From assembly GCA_964600665.1 (NCBI GenBank), contig CAZRKC010000002.1:1-64000 (forward strand): a stretch of 64,000 nucleotides of DNA, in the 5' to 3' direction. The stretch comes from CAZRKC01 sp964600665 (GTDB lineage: Bacteria; Bacillota; SLNR01). Position numbers and translations under genes: made by a program. Under the pieces are notes generated by a model, which saw nothing but the letters and a program-made list of their open reading frames with translations, ran no database searches and was not told the origin of the DNA. This document shows, in pieces, positions 1 through 9,776 of this stretch. Positions within the stretch are counted from its first letter, which is position 1, and every line of letters begins with the position of its first letter.

Positions 1-30
1 CGTTACCCCAAAGGAGTAGCTTGATGAATT

Positions 31-459
31 TTGCGAACAATGCTTGACACTAGCAGTAATGTCCTAGAAGATGAGAACCTAAAACAAATCTTTTATAACA
101 AACTACCCCAAAATAGGACTTACTTCTTTGAATATAAAGAGCCCTGGTTATTCACATCATTACTAAAGAATGTTGATTCTATAATAACTCATAAACTACA
201 TGTTGGAATTATTGGCACCGCGTTTAATAAAAGTGTAGTATCATTTCCAATCCATAATAAGGTTATAAGATATTATAAACAGATAGAAGCAGATGAAAGA
301 TGTCTACCCCTTAAAGATATTTCAAGTATACAAATAAAAGAACATTTAGATTCTAACCTATATTCAAAGTTTACTATGAAGGAGATATACAGAAAAAAAT
401 CACTTGAAAACATTATAATTCTAAATGACTTTATTAGTAACGTTAACTCGAAAGAATAA
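31..459 (+). pseudogene. Polysaccharide pyruvyl transferase, C-terminal remnant
   Basis: The 142 residues resemble only the C-terminal part of the polysaccharide pyruvyl transferase family, which adds ketal pyruvate to surface glycans. The family-like signature is around residues 50-85 (ITHKLHVGIIGTAFNKSV followed by SFPIHNKVIRYY), the conserved His plus small-residue loop of the sugar-nucleotide-binding half. Family members are usually about 300-400 residues. An in-frame TGA at 25-27 precedes the TTG at 31, so the N-terminal half cannot be joined in this frame. It is either frameshifted or a deletion relic; the window edge hides what lies further upstream. Base composition is AT-rich like the flippase that follows. 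The family assignment is by motif only. Confidence 0.5.
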
Positions 460-745
460 TAGTGTATAACATGTTCTTTTGTCTCAAGGTGTATATGGTA
501 CAGTAGTTCACTTAAAGTAGTTAGTGGGGTTAATGTTACACATTAGTAAATTGGTAAATTACTAATCAATATCAGGTGCAACTATGAAAAATATTCTTAA
601 ATTTGGAATTACAAGTTGATGATGTTATTAATAAGTTAGAGAGTAATATTCAGAATTGCAAAGGTTTTTACGGAATATAGCTTGTTAAGAAGGAAGATTA
701 ATATGAGCACTAAACATTCTTTTTTGGATAAAGGTAAGAAACAAA
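460..745. other. AT-rich intergenic stretch with a possible coding relic
   Basis: No convincing gene. One frame is open for about 30 codons after a TGA (about 590-680, ending at TAG) and encodes a charged amphipathic tail, but it has no ribosome-binding site and no recognisable family. It may be decayed coding sequence from the same polysaccharide locus. An AAAGG about 10 bases upstream of 746 serves the flippase. Confidence 0.35.
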
Positions 746-2158
746 ATGAGCATTAGAAACAATTATTTATACTCAACGGCTTATCAAATTCTTTTAATAA
801 TTATTCCATTCATAACAGTACCATATCTATCAAGAGTGATTGGTCCAAGTGGAATAGGTATATATGCATATTCGTACTCAATAGCAACATACTTTGTTTT
901 ATTCGCTAAATTAGGACTTACCAATTATGGAGTGAGAAGTATTGCAGTAATAAAGGATGATTCTAGTGAATTAAATAAGAAATTCTCAGCAATTTATTAT
1001 TCACAAGTTATTACGTCATTACTGTTAGTTTTAGCATATTTTATGTACTTATCCTTATCTGCGACACAAGATTATCGAACATCAATGATTCTATCAATAT
1101 ATGTAATTTCTGTAATTTTTGATATTGATTGGGTTTATTTTGGCCTTGAGAATATTAAGTCACTAATGTTAAGAAATGTGATTATTAAATTATTAATGAC
1201 AGCAGCAATTTTTATTTTCATAAAGCATAAAGATGATTTGTGGCTTTATGCTTTAATAACCTCAGTCGGTACTTTGTTAAGCTATTTGGTATTGTGGGTT
1301 AACTCAAGATCTTGTGTTAGACTGATAAAGGTTGATAAAGAAGAAATATTTAGACATTTCAAACCTTCTCTAAAGCTATTCATTCCTATCTTAGCTATGA
1401 GTATATATAGAACTATGGACAAAATAATGCTCGGGCAACTAAGTTCGATGGAACAAGTCGGCTATTATGAAAATGCTGAGAAAGTAATTTATATGTTGAT
1501 GGGGTCCATTTCTTCGCTAGGGAAAGTTACTATGCCCAGAATATCTAACCTGCTAAATTTCGGAAATAGAGAAAAAATATTCATATATATAAAAAAGTCA
1601 ATGAAATTTATTATTATGTTGACTTCAGCATTATCATTTGGAATTGCAGCTATTGCAAATGATTTCACTCTAATTTTTTTTGGACCTGATTTTCTACAAA
1701 GTGCACCTTTATTGCAGTATCTATCAATTACAATATTAATAGTAGGTTGGTCTAATGTACTTAGAACTCAATATCTTATACCTATGATGAAGGATAATAT
1801 TTACATTGTTTCAATCATAATAGGTGCAATTTTAAATATTTTTGTTAATTTACTGCTAATTAGGGAATTTGGGGCTTTGGGAGCTGTTATCGGAACAATA
1901 ATAGCTGAGTTAGTAGTAGCCATAATTCAAACAATATACATTAATAAGAATTTCGATACTTATCCGATGATAAAAGATAATACTAAATATCTTATCTGGG
2001 GATTTATTATGTTTCTAGCTGTTAAGTTTTTGGGGGCTGTTTTGGAACCAACAATTATTGCATTATTGATTCAAATTGTAAGTGGAGGATGTATATTTTT
2101 ATTATTTCTAATAGTTTTTGATAAGGAAAGTTTAAAAGAACTAATAAATGCTAAATAG
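746..2158 (+). CDS. Wzx-type oligosaccharide flippase (MOP superfamily)
   Basis: An integral membrane protein of 470 residues that should move lipid-linked oligosaccharide repeat units across the cytoplasmic membrane. The N-terminus has the typical flippase opening, in which the first helix ends in TVPYLSRVIGPSGIGIYAYS, followed by YGVRSIA. Further hydrophobic helices alternate with short basic loops to the C-terminus, consistent with the 12-14 helices of the family. The length is normal. It follows the pyruvyl transferase relic and precedes nucleotide-sugar genes, as expected in a capsule or exopolysaccharide locus. Composition is strongly AT-rich compared with everything after 4.6 kb, which suggests horizontal acquisition. 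It differs clearly from the two flippases at 9889 and 17412. The transported glycan cannot be told. Confidence 0.85.
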   Translation: MSIRNNYLYSTAYQILLIIIPFITVPYLSRVIGPSGIGIYAYSYSIATYFVLFAKLGLTNYGVRSIAVIKDDSSELNKKFSAIYYSQVITSLLLVLAYFMYLSLSATQDYRTSMILSIYVISVIFDIDWVYFGLENIKSLMLRNVIIKLLMTAAIFIFIKHKDDLWLYALITSVGTLLSYLVLWVNSRSCVRLIKVDKEEIFRHFKPSLKLFIPILAMSIYRTMDKIMLGQLSSMEQVGYYENAEKVIYMLMGSISSLGKVTMPRISNLLNFGNREKIFIYIKKSMKFIIMLTSALSFGIAAIANDFTLIFFGPDFLQSAPLLQYLSITILIVGWSNVLRTQYLIPMMKDNIYIVSIIIGAILNIFVNLLLIREFGALGAVIGTIIAELVVAIIQTIYINKNFDTYPMIKDNTKYLIWGFIMFLAVKFLGAVLEPTIIALLIQIVSGGCIFLLFLIVFDKESLKELINAK

Positions 2159-2222
2159 TTTTATTGTTTATTTAATCTTTAAGTGACATGCAAGATGAGT
2201 TATGTAAAAGGAGTGATTTATT

Positions 2223-3236
2223 ATGAAATTGCTATTAACAGGTGTAGCTGGTTTTATCGGCTTTCACCTATCAAAAAAATTATTAGATGATTCCTATCAT
2301 GTGATTGGCATTGACAATTTGAACGACTATTATGACCCAAGTCTAAAACAGTCTAGACTTGAAAACTTGGGTAAATACAATAACTTTATTTTCCATAAAA
2401 TAGACTTAAAAGACAAAACTGAAGTAGATAAGATATTCGAAACCTATCGACCCACTCATGTTATACATTTAGCGGCCCAAGCAGGAGTACGGTACTCCAT
2501 TGAGAATCCGTATGCTTATGTGGATTCAAATCTAATAGGTTTTATGAACATCCTTGAAGCGTGCAGAAGCTATCCTGTGGAGCATTTGCTTTATGCATCT
2601 TCAAGCTCTGTATACGGTGGCAATAAAGTAATTCCATGCTCAACAAATCATAATGTGGATCATCCGGTTTCACTTTATGCTGCAACGAAAAAGGCCAATG
2701 AATTGATGGCCCATACATATAGCCATCTGTATGGAATCCCAACAACTGGCCTTAGATTCTTCACTGTTTACGGGCCTTTTGGAAGACCAGACATGGCTTA
2801 CTTCTCATTCACAAGAGACATCTTAGCTGGAAAGCCTATCAAAGTTTATAATCATGGAAATATGGAAAGAGATTTCACATACATTGACGATATTGTTGAG
2901 GGCATTGTAAAAATAATCGATAAAGTGCCTGTGGCTAATAAAGACTGGGATGAAAGCAAGGATGATTTAAGTACTAGCTTTGCGCCTTACAAAATCTACA
3001 ACATCGGTAACAACAACCCAGTTAAGCTTATGAGATTCATCAATGCTTTGGAATTAGCACTGGGTAAAGAAGCAGATAAAGTATATATGGATATGCAGCC
3101 TGGAGATGTTCTTAGAACCTATGCTGATGTATCGGATCTTGAAAGGGCCATTAACTTTAAACCATCAACGAATATTGAGGACGGACTTGGTAAGTTTGTT
3201 GATTGGTATGTGGAATACTATCAGGTCGAGAAGTAG
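2223..3236 (+). CDS. UDP-glucuronate 4-epimerase (NAD-dependent SDR family)
   Basis: Interconverts UDP-glucuronate and UDP-galacturonate in the cytoplasm. At 337 residues it has the normal length. It shows the Rossmann motif TGVAGFIG (residues 6-13), the NDYYDP segment characteristic of the UDP-glucuronate epimerase subfamily, the SSSVYG strand and the catalytic Tyr/Lys pair in [10 protein letters not shown] good AAAGGAG lies 9 bases before the ATG. The next two genes make its substrate (UDP-glucose dehydrogenase, then GalU), so the three genes form a short pathway to UDP-galacturonate. Other SDR epimerases (UDP-glucose 4-epimerase) are a weaker alternative because of the NDYYDP signature. 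Confidence 0.85.
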   Translation: MKLLLTGVAGFIGFHLSKKLLDDSYHVIGIDNLNDYYDPSLKQSRLENLGKYNNFIFHKIDLKDKTEVDKIFETYRPTHVIHLAAQAGVRYSIENPYAYVDSNLIGFMNILEACRSYPVEHLLYASSSSVYGGNKVIPCSTNHNVDHPVSLYAATKKANELMAHTYSHLYGIPTTGLRFFTVYGPFGRPDMAYFSFTRDILAGKPIKVYNHGNMERDFTYIDDIVEGIVKIIDKVPVANKDWDESKDDLSTSFAPYKIYNIGNNNPVKLMRFINALELALGKEADKVYMDMQPGDVLRTYADVSDLERAINFKPSTNIEDGLGKFVDWYVEYYQVEK

Positions 3237-3332
3237 GCTAAATGATAATGAAATCCACCGTCAAATAGCATGATTAAAGATTAAAGGTCAATAATTTTGA
3301 GACCTCACATGAAACAAAGGGGAGTAAGAAGC

Positions 3333-4499
3333 ATGAAAATAACTATTGTTGGTGCAGGTTATGTGGGTCTGTCTAATGCCATACTTTTGGCTCAACACAA
3401 TGGAGTCACAGTCTTAGACATTGTTAAAACAAAAGTTGATATGATCAACAATAAGAAATCACCTATCATTGATCCAGAGATTGAAGAGTATCTAGCAACG
3501 AAAGAGCTTAATTTAATTGCAACGACTGACAACTTTGAAGCATATAAAGACGCTGAGTATGTTATCATTTCCACTCCAACAAATTATGATCCAGAAAAGA
3601 ATTACTTTAACACAGATACGGTTGAAGCAGTTATCGCTAACGTGCTGTCAATTAATAAAGAGACGATAATGGTTATTAAATCTACAGTTCCAGTAGGATA
3701 TACTGACTCTATCAAAGAAAAATTTAAGACTGACAGTATAATATTCAGCCCGGAGTTCTTAAGAGAAGGGAAAGCACTTTATGATAATCTTTACCCATCA
3801 AGAATTATTGTGGGAGAACAGTCTGAAAGAGCAGAGGCATTTGCGGCACTTCTCGTAGAGGGAGCAATAAAAAAGGATATACCGATTCTGTACACAAATT
3901 CATCGGAAGCAGAAGCCATCAAACTTTTCGCTAATACCTATTTAGCTATGAGGGTTGCATATTTTAATGAACTAGACTCTTACGCAGAAGTAAGAGGTCT
4001 TAATACTAAACAAATCATTGAAGGTGTTTGCCTTGATCCACGGATCGGTAATTATTATAATAATCCCTCCTTTGGATATGGAGGGTACTGTTTACCTAAG
4101 GATACAAAGCAGCTCCTAGCAAACTACTCGGATGTACCTCAAAATATAATGACTGCTATAGTTGATGCAAACCGTACAAGAAAAGACCATATTGCAGACA
4201 TGATAATCCGTAAAAGCCCAAGGATAGTTGGGATTTATAGGTTGACAATGAAGATGGATTCTGATAATTTTAGGCATTCTGCAATTCAGGGTATTATGAA
4301 ACGTATCAAGGCTAGAGGCATTGAAGTTGTCGTGTTTGAACCAGCAATTCATGAAGATAAGTTTTTTCATTCAAGAGTTATCAAGGACTTTGATGAATTT
4401 AAGAAAATATCAGACGTGATTGTTGCCAATAGACTATCTGATGAGATCAAGGATGTTCCTGACAAGGTATATACGCGGGATTTATTCAGTAGGGATTAA
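3333..4499 (+). CDS. ugd: UDP-glucose 6-dehydrogenase
   Basis: Oxidises UDP-glucose to UDP-glucuronate with two NAD+. The N-terminus carries the dinucleotide-binding motif [10 protein letters not shown], and the catalytic cysteine is at about residue 253 in the [14 protein letters not shown] motif. This is the short (about 388 residue) version of the family, as seen in many capsule loci. The ATG at 3333 is chosen over an in-frame TTG at 3297 because GGGGAG lies just upstream and the Rossmann fold begins immediately. It lies between the UDP-glucuronate epimerase, which uses its product, and galU, which makes its substrate. AT-rich composition groups it with the upstream genes rather than with those after 4.6 kb. 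Confidence 0.93.
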   Translation: MKITIVGAGYVGLSNAILLAQHNGVTVLDIVKTKVDMINNKKSPIIDPEIEEYLATKELNLIATTDNFEAYKDAEYVIISTPTNYDPEKNYFNTDTVEAVIANVLSINKETIMVIKSTVPVGYTDSIKEKFKTDSIIFSPEFLREGKALYDNLYPSRIIVGEQSERAEAFAALLVEGAIKKDIPILYTNSSEAEAIKLFANTYLAMRVAYFNELDSYAEVRGLNTKQIIEGVCLDPRIGNYYNNPSFGYGGYCLPKDTKQLLANYSDVPQNIMTAIVDANRTRKDHIADMIIRKSPRIVGIYRLTMKMDSDNFRHSAIQGIMKRIKARGIEVVVFEPAIHEDKFFHSRVIKDFDEFKKISDVIVANRLSDEIKDVPDKVYTRDLFSRD

Positions 4500-4592
4500 T
4501 GATAGACCTTGCCACAATGAGTTCGTATTTAAATTTACTGATGGGTTGTCAATAATCGTTGTGCCAATATCGACAAAAAAGGGGACATTAAA

Positions 4593-5468
4593 GTGAAAGT
4601 ACAAAAAGCAATCATACCCGCCGCTGGGTTAGGCACCCGCTTTCTCCCAGCCACCAAAGCCATGCCCAAAGAAATGTTACCCATCGTAGACAAACCTACC
4701 ATTCAGTATATCATCGAAGAAGCTATCGCTTCCGGTATTGAAGAAATTCTCATCATAACGGGCAAAAACAAACGTGCTATCGAAGATCACTTCGACCGCT
4801 CCCTTGAGTTGGAAATGGATCTAGAAAGCAAGAACAAACAGGACTTATTAGCCATTCTCAAAAATGTTTCCGAAATGGCCAACATCCACTATATCCGCCA
4901 AAAGGAAGCCAAAGGCCTGGGGCACGCCATCTACTGTGCTAGAACCTTTGTGGGGGATAAACCGTTTGCAGTCTTATTGGGTGACGATGTGGTATATAAT
5001 GACACAAACCCTTGTCTTAAACAAATGATGGCGATATTTGATCACTATCAATCCTCCATTCTGGGCGTCCAGGAAGTCAGCCCCCAGGAAGTCAACAAGT
5101 ACGGCATCGTGAAAGGGAAGAAACTGGCAGATAATATCTATTCAGTGGAAGACTTGGTGGAGAAGCCCACAGCCGAAGAAGCCCCGTCCAATGTCGCAAT
5201 CTTAGGCCGATATATCATCACTCCCGCCATTTTCCCCATTCTGGAGAAGACCCAGCCCGGCAAAGGGGGAGAGATCCAGCTCACGGACGCCTTGCGGGAA
5301 CTGGCAAAACAAGAAACGATGTATGCATATTGCTTTGAAGGTAAACGCTATGATGTGGGGGATAAACTGGGTTTCTTGGAAGCGACAGTGGAATTTGCAT
5401 TACGGAGAGACGAGTTAAAAGGCCCATTCCGGGAGTACTTAAAAAAAGTCCTTAAAGAAGACTTTTGA
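4593..5468 (+). CDS. galU: UTP--glucose-1-phosphate uridylyltransferase
   Basis: Makes UDP-glucose from UTP and glucose-1-phosphate. The 291 residues are full length, with the nucleotide-binding signature AAGLGTRFLPATKAMPKEML at residues 10-29, followed by the GDD motif (LLGDDVVY) and EKP loop of the family. It starts with GTG after AAAAAGGGG. It supplies the dehydrogenase upstream and probably the glycosyltransferases downstream. The base composition changes around the start of this gene: upstream genes are distinctly AT-rich, while galU and what follows are richer in GC. This suggests the boundary of a transferred or recombined block. Confidence 0.95.
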   Translation: MKVQKAIIPAAGLGTRFLPATKAMPKEMLPIVDKPTIQYIIEEAIASGIEEILIITGKNKRAIEDHFDRSLELEMDLESKNKQDLLAILKNVSEMANIHYIRQKEAKGLGHAIYCARTFVGDKPFAVLLGDDVVYNDTNPCLKQMMAIFDHYQSSILGVQEVSPQEVNKYGIVKGKKLADNIYSVEDLVEKPTAEEAPSNVAILGRYIITPAIFPILEKTQPGKGGEIQLTDALRELAKQETMYAYCFEGKRYDVGDKLGFLEATVEFALRRDELKGPFREYLKKVLKEDF

Positions 5469-5526
5469 TATTCAATGATGGCAGTTTTGCACCATATGGT
5501 TATCACACCAGTAAACGTATATAAGA

Positions 5527-5551
5527 CCCGCATGGTCAGTTGCACATGCGG
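5527..5551. repeat. Inverted repeat in the galU-yfhO intergenic region
   Basis: CCCGCATG at 5527-5534 and CATGCGG at 5545-5551 form a hairpin of seven pairs with a 10-base loop. A second imperfect pair, TTAGGGGATATA at 5593-5604 and TATATCCCTAA at 5642-5652, flanks the middle of the same 224-base gap. No T-tract follows, so neither is an obvious intrinsic terminator. They could be RNA processing structures or remains of a small mobile element. Confidence 0.4.
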
Positions 5552-5692
5552 TTTCATACGTCGGACAAAATTAACCCAACTTATCCTTGGCGTTAGGGGA
5601 TATATCAGGGTTATGGAACCATCCGGCAGGAAAACATCATCTATATCCCTAATACATCTTAGGAATTCTTATGAAGTGGAGAGGGTTGCAGG

Positions 5693-8341
5693 GTGAAGAA
5701 AACAGTCAATCAAAAAGCGATACTGTATATGGTTTCTTTCTTTATCCCACTGGCCATCATGGTCATGGTCAGTATCCTTCTGAAGAAATATCCCTTCGGT
5801 GAAGGGACCTATCTATTCCGGGATCTCTCCGGTCAATACATCGATTTTTTCGCATATTATCAATCAGTATTCACATCCAAAGATAATCTCATCTATGCAT
5901 TCACCCGCGTTCTGGGAGGAAACAACCTTAGCCTGACTGCATACTATCTTTTATCCCCGTTTAACCTCATTTTTCTCCTGTTCCCGAAAGAGCATCTACC
6001 CATGGCTGTGATGATCATCATGTGGCTGAAGATTGCCACTGCCGGTCTGACTGCAGCCATTTTCCTTGCCCATATGGACACATGGAGAAAAGAGATCCTC
6101 ATCTTTTCCACCGCATATGCTCTCATGGGATACAGCATGGTGTATCTCTCCAATATCATGTGGCTGGATGGGGTGATCCTGCTACCCCTGATCGCTCTGG
6201 GGATCCACCGGATCATTCGCTATCAACGGCCAGCCCTCTACATCATGTCGCTGTTTGCTGCCATCATCACCAACTTTTATATCGCTTACATTCTCTGCCT
6301 CTTTTCGCTGATCTACTTCTGGTATCAGCTGACGATCACAAACAGCGAGAAGGGGAGTGCTCAAACCCGCGGACGACTGATTCGAGTCTTTATCGCATCG
6401 TCCCTGTTGACCGTGGGGTTATCGGCTTTTCTTCTCATCCCGGCTCTGTTTTCCATGACCGGCGGGAAAGTATCCTTTGATTTTTTCAATTTCTGTTTTC
6501 CTTTCCGGGGGATGTCCCTTGAACTCATCACGAAACTGTTTACCGGGTCATTCACACCTCGGGATTTTTCATCATCCCCACCCAACATCTATGTGGGCCT
6601 GTTTCCCATCCTGATGATCCTGATCTATTTTCTTAATCCCCAGATCCCGTATCTGGAGAAGAAGGCCTCTTTTATGGTGCTGGGTATTTTAGGGCTCAGT
6701 TTCTTGATCACACCCCTGGACACGATCTGGCACGGATTCACCACGCCGGTGGGGTTTCCCTATCGTAATGCCTTTGTGGCCAGTTTCTTGATGATGTATC
6801 TGGGGTATCAGGGATACACCCGGACTGATATTCAGACCCAACAATTAAAAATACCCTTCTTGATCATCGCTATCGCCCTGGGAGGGATTGGGTTCACCCG
6901 CACCCGGCTGCAGAGCCCTCCGTGGGTGGTGTTGGACGGCATCATCCTGATCCTGTTACTGAGCGCCCTGGTTTTGCTTCGAGGGTCCAAAAGCAAGCAG
7001 GTGCTCTGGCTGGTGATCCTGATCATCCACAGTTTTCAGATGGGGACTAACGCCTATATAACCATCCAGCAGTCCGGCAGCAATCAACGGACTGAATACA
7101 GTCAGTATCAAGCAAGCAATGAAGTGGTCAATGAGGCGGTGGCTTGGGTGCGTGCCCATGACCCCGGCCTTTACCGCATGGAAAAAACCTTTCAACGGTC
7201 TCATAATGATGCCATGCAGTTTGGATATTACGGGTTAAGTCATTTCAGCTCCACCGAAAAAATCAATGTCTTGGAGTTTATGCGGCAGCTGGGGTTGACC
7301 CGTTATCAGGACTTCTGGGTCTATTACGACCAGGGATCCACGGTGGGTTTGGACAGTCTCATGGGAATCCGCTATCTGTTGGCCAAGACCTGGATCGGGG
7401 ATAAACCATACCCCGTGATCCATCAAACGGAGGATATCCAGATCCGGGAGAACCCCTATGGGTTGCCCATGGTCTTTCCCGTGGGGCGCGGGGTCATGGG
7501 GACCCTGGCAGCCCAGGATAATCCTTTCATCCGCTTGAACGCCATATTTCGGGCCATGGTGCCGGGGATTGCCAGGGATATCTATCGCCCTGTCATTTTG
7601 CTTGATCCGGTACTGGATAACCTCCTGGAAGTAGACGTGGAGGATGATTCCATCCGGTATACCCTCCTGGATCCCACAATATCCGGAACGGTGACCTACC
7701 GTCTGACAGCCAGCGGGGAGGGGATCATCTATGGCTCCATCCAACCCTTCTGGTATCTGGATGCCGAGCTTTGGGTGAATGGCCAGTCCCGGGGACCGTA
7801 TTTGGGGATTTACCGGCGGGATGCTTTCCCCATCGCCTATGCCCAGGCAGGGGAGACGGTGACGGTGACAGTGCGCTTTCGGGATGAAGTTTCAGGCATT
7901 CACACACCCCACTTTTATCAGGAAGATCTGTCGGTTTTGCAGGAATATGTCAACAAGATCCGACAGCAGCCGGCCGTTTTGGATATGATCAGCAGTTCTC
8001 ATCTCACCGGTCGCTTTGAAACCGCAGAAAACCAAATGATTTTAGCCACGATCCCTTATGATTCCGGCTGGCAGGTGACGGTGGACGGAAAACGGGTGGA
8101 GCCGGTGATGGTCTGGGATCTGCTGCTGGGGATTCCGGTGACGTCAGGGGTTCATGAGGTTACCTTCCGCTATGTACCCCCCGGTTTAGGAACAGGTGCG
8201 CTGATCAGTGGGATATCAGCCATACTGCTGGGGGTTTGGGTGTTTTTAAAGTATAAGATGAAGAGACCCCATGATGATGTGAATGGGTTGATCAATCCTT
8301 CATCGGACGACTCCCACCAGCGGCAGGATTCTACCCCTTGA
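5693..8341 (+). CDS. YfhO family membrane protein (putative envelope glycosyltransferase)
   Basis: A large integral membrane protein of 882 residues. The N-terminal half is a series of hydrophobic helices; the region near residues 28-95 (GTYLFRDLSGQYIDFFAYYQ, then GGNNLSLTAYYLLSPFNL) is characteristic of YfhO. The C-terminal 350 residues are mostly soluble and beta-rich, followed by one last helix at about 845-865 and a basic tail. In Bacilli, YfhO-like proteins glycosylate lipoteichoic acid or related polymers from lipid-linked sugars on the outer membrane face; that role is inferred here from family and location. It starts with GTG after GGAGAGGG. It sits between galU and a run of glycosyltransferases. 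Confidence 0.8.
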   Translation: MKKTVNQKAILYMVSFFIPLAIMVMVSILLKKYPFGEGTYLFRDLSGQYIDFFAYYQSVFTSKDNLIYAFTRVLGGNNLSLTAYYLLSPFNLIFLLFPKEHLPMAVMIIMWLKIATAGLTAAIFLAHMDTWRKEILIFSTAYALMGYSMVYLSNIMWLDGVILLPLIALGIHRIIRYQRPALYIMSLFAAIITNFYIAYILCLFSLIYFWYQLTITNSEKGSAQTRGRLIRVFIASSLLTVGLSAFLLIPALFSMTGGKVSFDFFNFCFPFRGMSLELITKLFTGSFTPRDFSSSPPNIYVGLFPILMILIYFLNPQIPYLEKKASFMVLGILGLSFLITPLDTIWHGFTTPVGFPYRNAFVASFLMMYLGYQGYTRTDIQTQQLKIPFLIIAIALGGIGFTRTRLQSPPWVVLDGIILILLLSALVLLRGSKSKQVLWLVILIIHSFQMGTNAYITIQQSGSNQRTEYSQYQASNEVVNEAVAWVRAHDPGLYRMEKTFQRSHNDAMQFGYYGLSHFSSTEKINVLEFMRQLGLTRYQDFWVYYDQGSTVGLDSLMGIRYLLAKTWIGDKPYPVIHQTEDIQIRENPYGLPMVFPVGRGVMGTLAAQDNPFIRLNAIFRAMVPGIARDIYRPVILLDPVLDNLLEVDVEDDSIRYTLLDPTISGTVTYRLTASGEGIIYGSIQPFWYLDAELWVNGQSRGPYLGIYRRDAFPIAYAQAGETVTVTVRFRDEVSGIHTPHFYQEDLSVLQEYVNKIRQQPAVLDMISSSHLTGRFETAENQMILATIPYDSGWQVTVDGKRVEPVMVWDLLLGIPVTSGVHEVTFRYVPPGLGTGALISGISAILLGVWVFLKYKMKRPHDDVNGLINPSSDDSHQRQDSTP

Positions 8342-8454
8342 TTGCCGAAACTCCGTGGGAAGTGCGGCGTATCGCAGGTGGTATCGGTCCATGGAAATCA
8401 GCGATCATTGCCCTGCGGATGAGAAAATGAGGGGATATTAAGGGTTTTATTGTG

Positions 8455-8489
8455 TTTCGACACATAAATATATAAAAATCGTGTCGAAA
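8455..8489. promoter_or_regulatory. Perfect 9-bp inverted repeat upstream of the GT4 gene (putative operator/promoter)
   Basis: TTTCGACAC at 8455-8463 and GTGTCGAAA at 8481-8489 are separated by a 17-base AT-only-like spacer containing TATATAAAA. The left arm is itself part of a near-palindrome, TGTGTTTCGACACA. The symmetry, the spacing close to two helical turns and the location about 20 bases before the GT4 start suggest a repressor operator overlapping a promoter. The binding protein is unknown. Confidence 0.45.
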
Positions 8490-8506
8490 GGATCGAGAAA
8501 GGACGG

Positions 8507-9763
8507 ATGGTTGTGAATATCTGGATCGTATCCAACGGGGAGCCATTACCCATTGATGAAGGTGCACCCCGGCTTCGGCGGATGGGGATGCTGGCGAAAC
8601 TGTTACAGTCCCGAGGTCATGAAGTGCACTGGTTTTGTTCCACCTTTCATCATTATAAACGTATCCAACGCCGGGAGGCAGATGCGGATGTATTGGTCGC
8701 TCCCGGGTATACCATTCATCTGTTGCATACACCGGGGTATGGTCCCGGGGTATCCATGGCCCGGATGCGCCATCAAGTCCATCTAGCAGACGCCTTTAAC
8801 AAAAAGGCAGCGACCATGGAGAAACCGGACTTAATTTTAACTACACTGGCGCCCTTGCCTTTATCCAAAGCGGCGGTGGATCTGGCGGTTACATTGGGTG
8901 TTACGTCAGTAGTGGATATCCGGGATCTATGGCCGGAGATCTATCGGGATGTGGTCCCGGGTTTTATGAAACCCTTTATCGGTATGTATATTACCCGGGT
9001 GCGGATGGAATTGGCGGTGACATTGAAAAAGGCCACCGGCCTCATGGGGGTCACTCCATATTTTCTTCAGTACGGACTCAGTCTGGCAGAACGCCATATC
9101 GGTCCCACAGATGGTGTGTTTCATACCTCATACCCGGCGATTGATATCCCGGCGGCACGCGCACGCTTTCCGGCGGACTGGCACGGAAAGGGTTTACAGG
9201 ACGATGATTTTCTGGTGGTCTTTTTGGGAACCTTCAGTCGCCAGTTTGCCATAACGCCTTTAATTCAGGCGGCAGAATCGTTGCAGGATGATCCCCGAAT
9301 CCGCTTTGTCTTATGCGGCAGCGGGGTGCAACTGGATGAACTGAAAGCCGATGCCGCCCATCTTGACAATGTTCTGTTCCCGGGCTGGATCGACGAAGCA
9401 GCCATCCACAGTCTATTGGCATATGCTTCCGTGGGGGTGGCACCCTATGTGCCCAGTGTCAATTTTGTTTACAATACCCCCAATAAATTCGGCGAATATC
9501 TATCCGCATCACTCCCGGTACTGGTGAGCATTCCCGGCAGCATGGCCGGTTTATTGGAAGAATACCAGTGCGGTCGGATGTATCATGACGGGAAGGAGTT
9601 GGCAGACCAGATCAAGATTCTGGCCGCTGACCCCGAAAAACTGGCAGCAAAACGGACAGGGGCCCGCCGGTTGTTTCAAGACCGGTTTGATGCCGGTATT
9701 GTCATGGGCCGAATGGCCACTTATCTGGAGAAAGTCGCCACGGCAGCAACGGGTTCACGGTAA
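8507..9763 (+). CDS. Glycosyltransferase family 4 (WbuB-like)
   Basis: A GT-B fold glycosyltransferase of 418 residues using a nucleotide sugar donor for surface glycan assembly. The N-terminal domain begins MVVNIWIVSNGEPLPIDEGA and reads like the GT4 enzymes of O-antigen and capsule loci. The C-terminal donor-binding domain contains VVFLGTFSRQF, FVLCGSG and the Glu-rich loop KFGEYLSASLPVLVSIPGS. The ATG follows GAGAAAGGA with a short spacer. The 165-base gap before it carries a notable inverted repeat, so it probably starts a new transcription unit. The sugar specificity cannot be read from the sequence. Confidence 0.82.
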   Translation: MVVNIWIVSNGEPLPIDEGAPRLRRMGMLAKLLQSRGHEVHWFCSTFHHYKRIQRREADADVLVAPGYTIHLLHTPGYGPGVSMARMRHQVHLADAFNKKAATMEKPDLILTTLAPLPLSKAAVDLAVTLGVTSVVDIRDLWPEIYRDVVPGFMKPFIGMYITRVRMELAVTLKKATGLMGVTPYFLQYGLSLAERHIGPTDGVFHTSYPAIDIPAARARFPADWHGKGLQDDDFLVVFLGTFSRQFAITPLIQAAESLQDDPRIRFVLCGSGVQLDELKADAAHLDNVLFPGWIDEAAIHSLLAYASVGVAPYVPSVNFVYNTPNKFGEYLSASLPVLVSIPGSMAGLLEEYQCGRMYHDGKELADQIKILAADPEKLAAKRTGARRLFQDRFDAGIVMGRMATYLEKVATAATGSR

Positions 9764-9776
9764 AGGGCTGCAACCA

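Noticed and set aside
3297..3332. Longer TTG start of the UDP-glucose dehydrogenase
   Set aside because: The Rossmann motif begins right after ATG 3333, which has its own GGGGAG; the extra 12 residues are not family-like.
5475..5696. A 73-codon frame between galU and the YfhO-like gene
   Set aside because: No ribosome-binding site, no family, and it runs through the inverted repeats of the gap.
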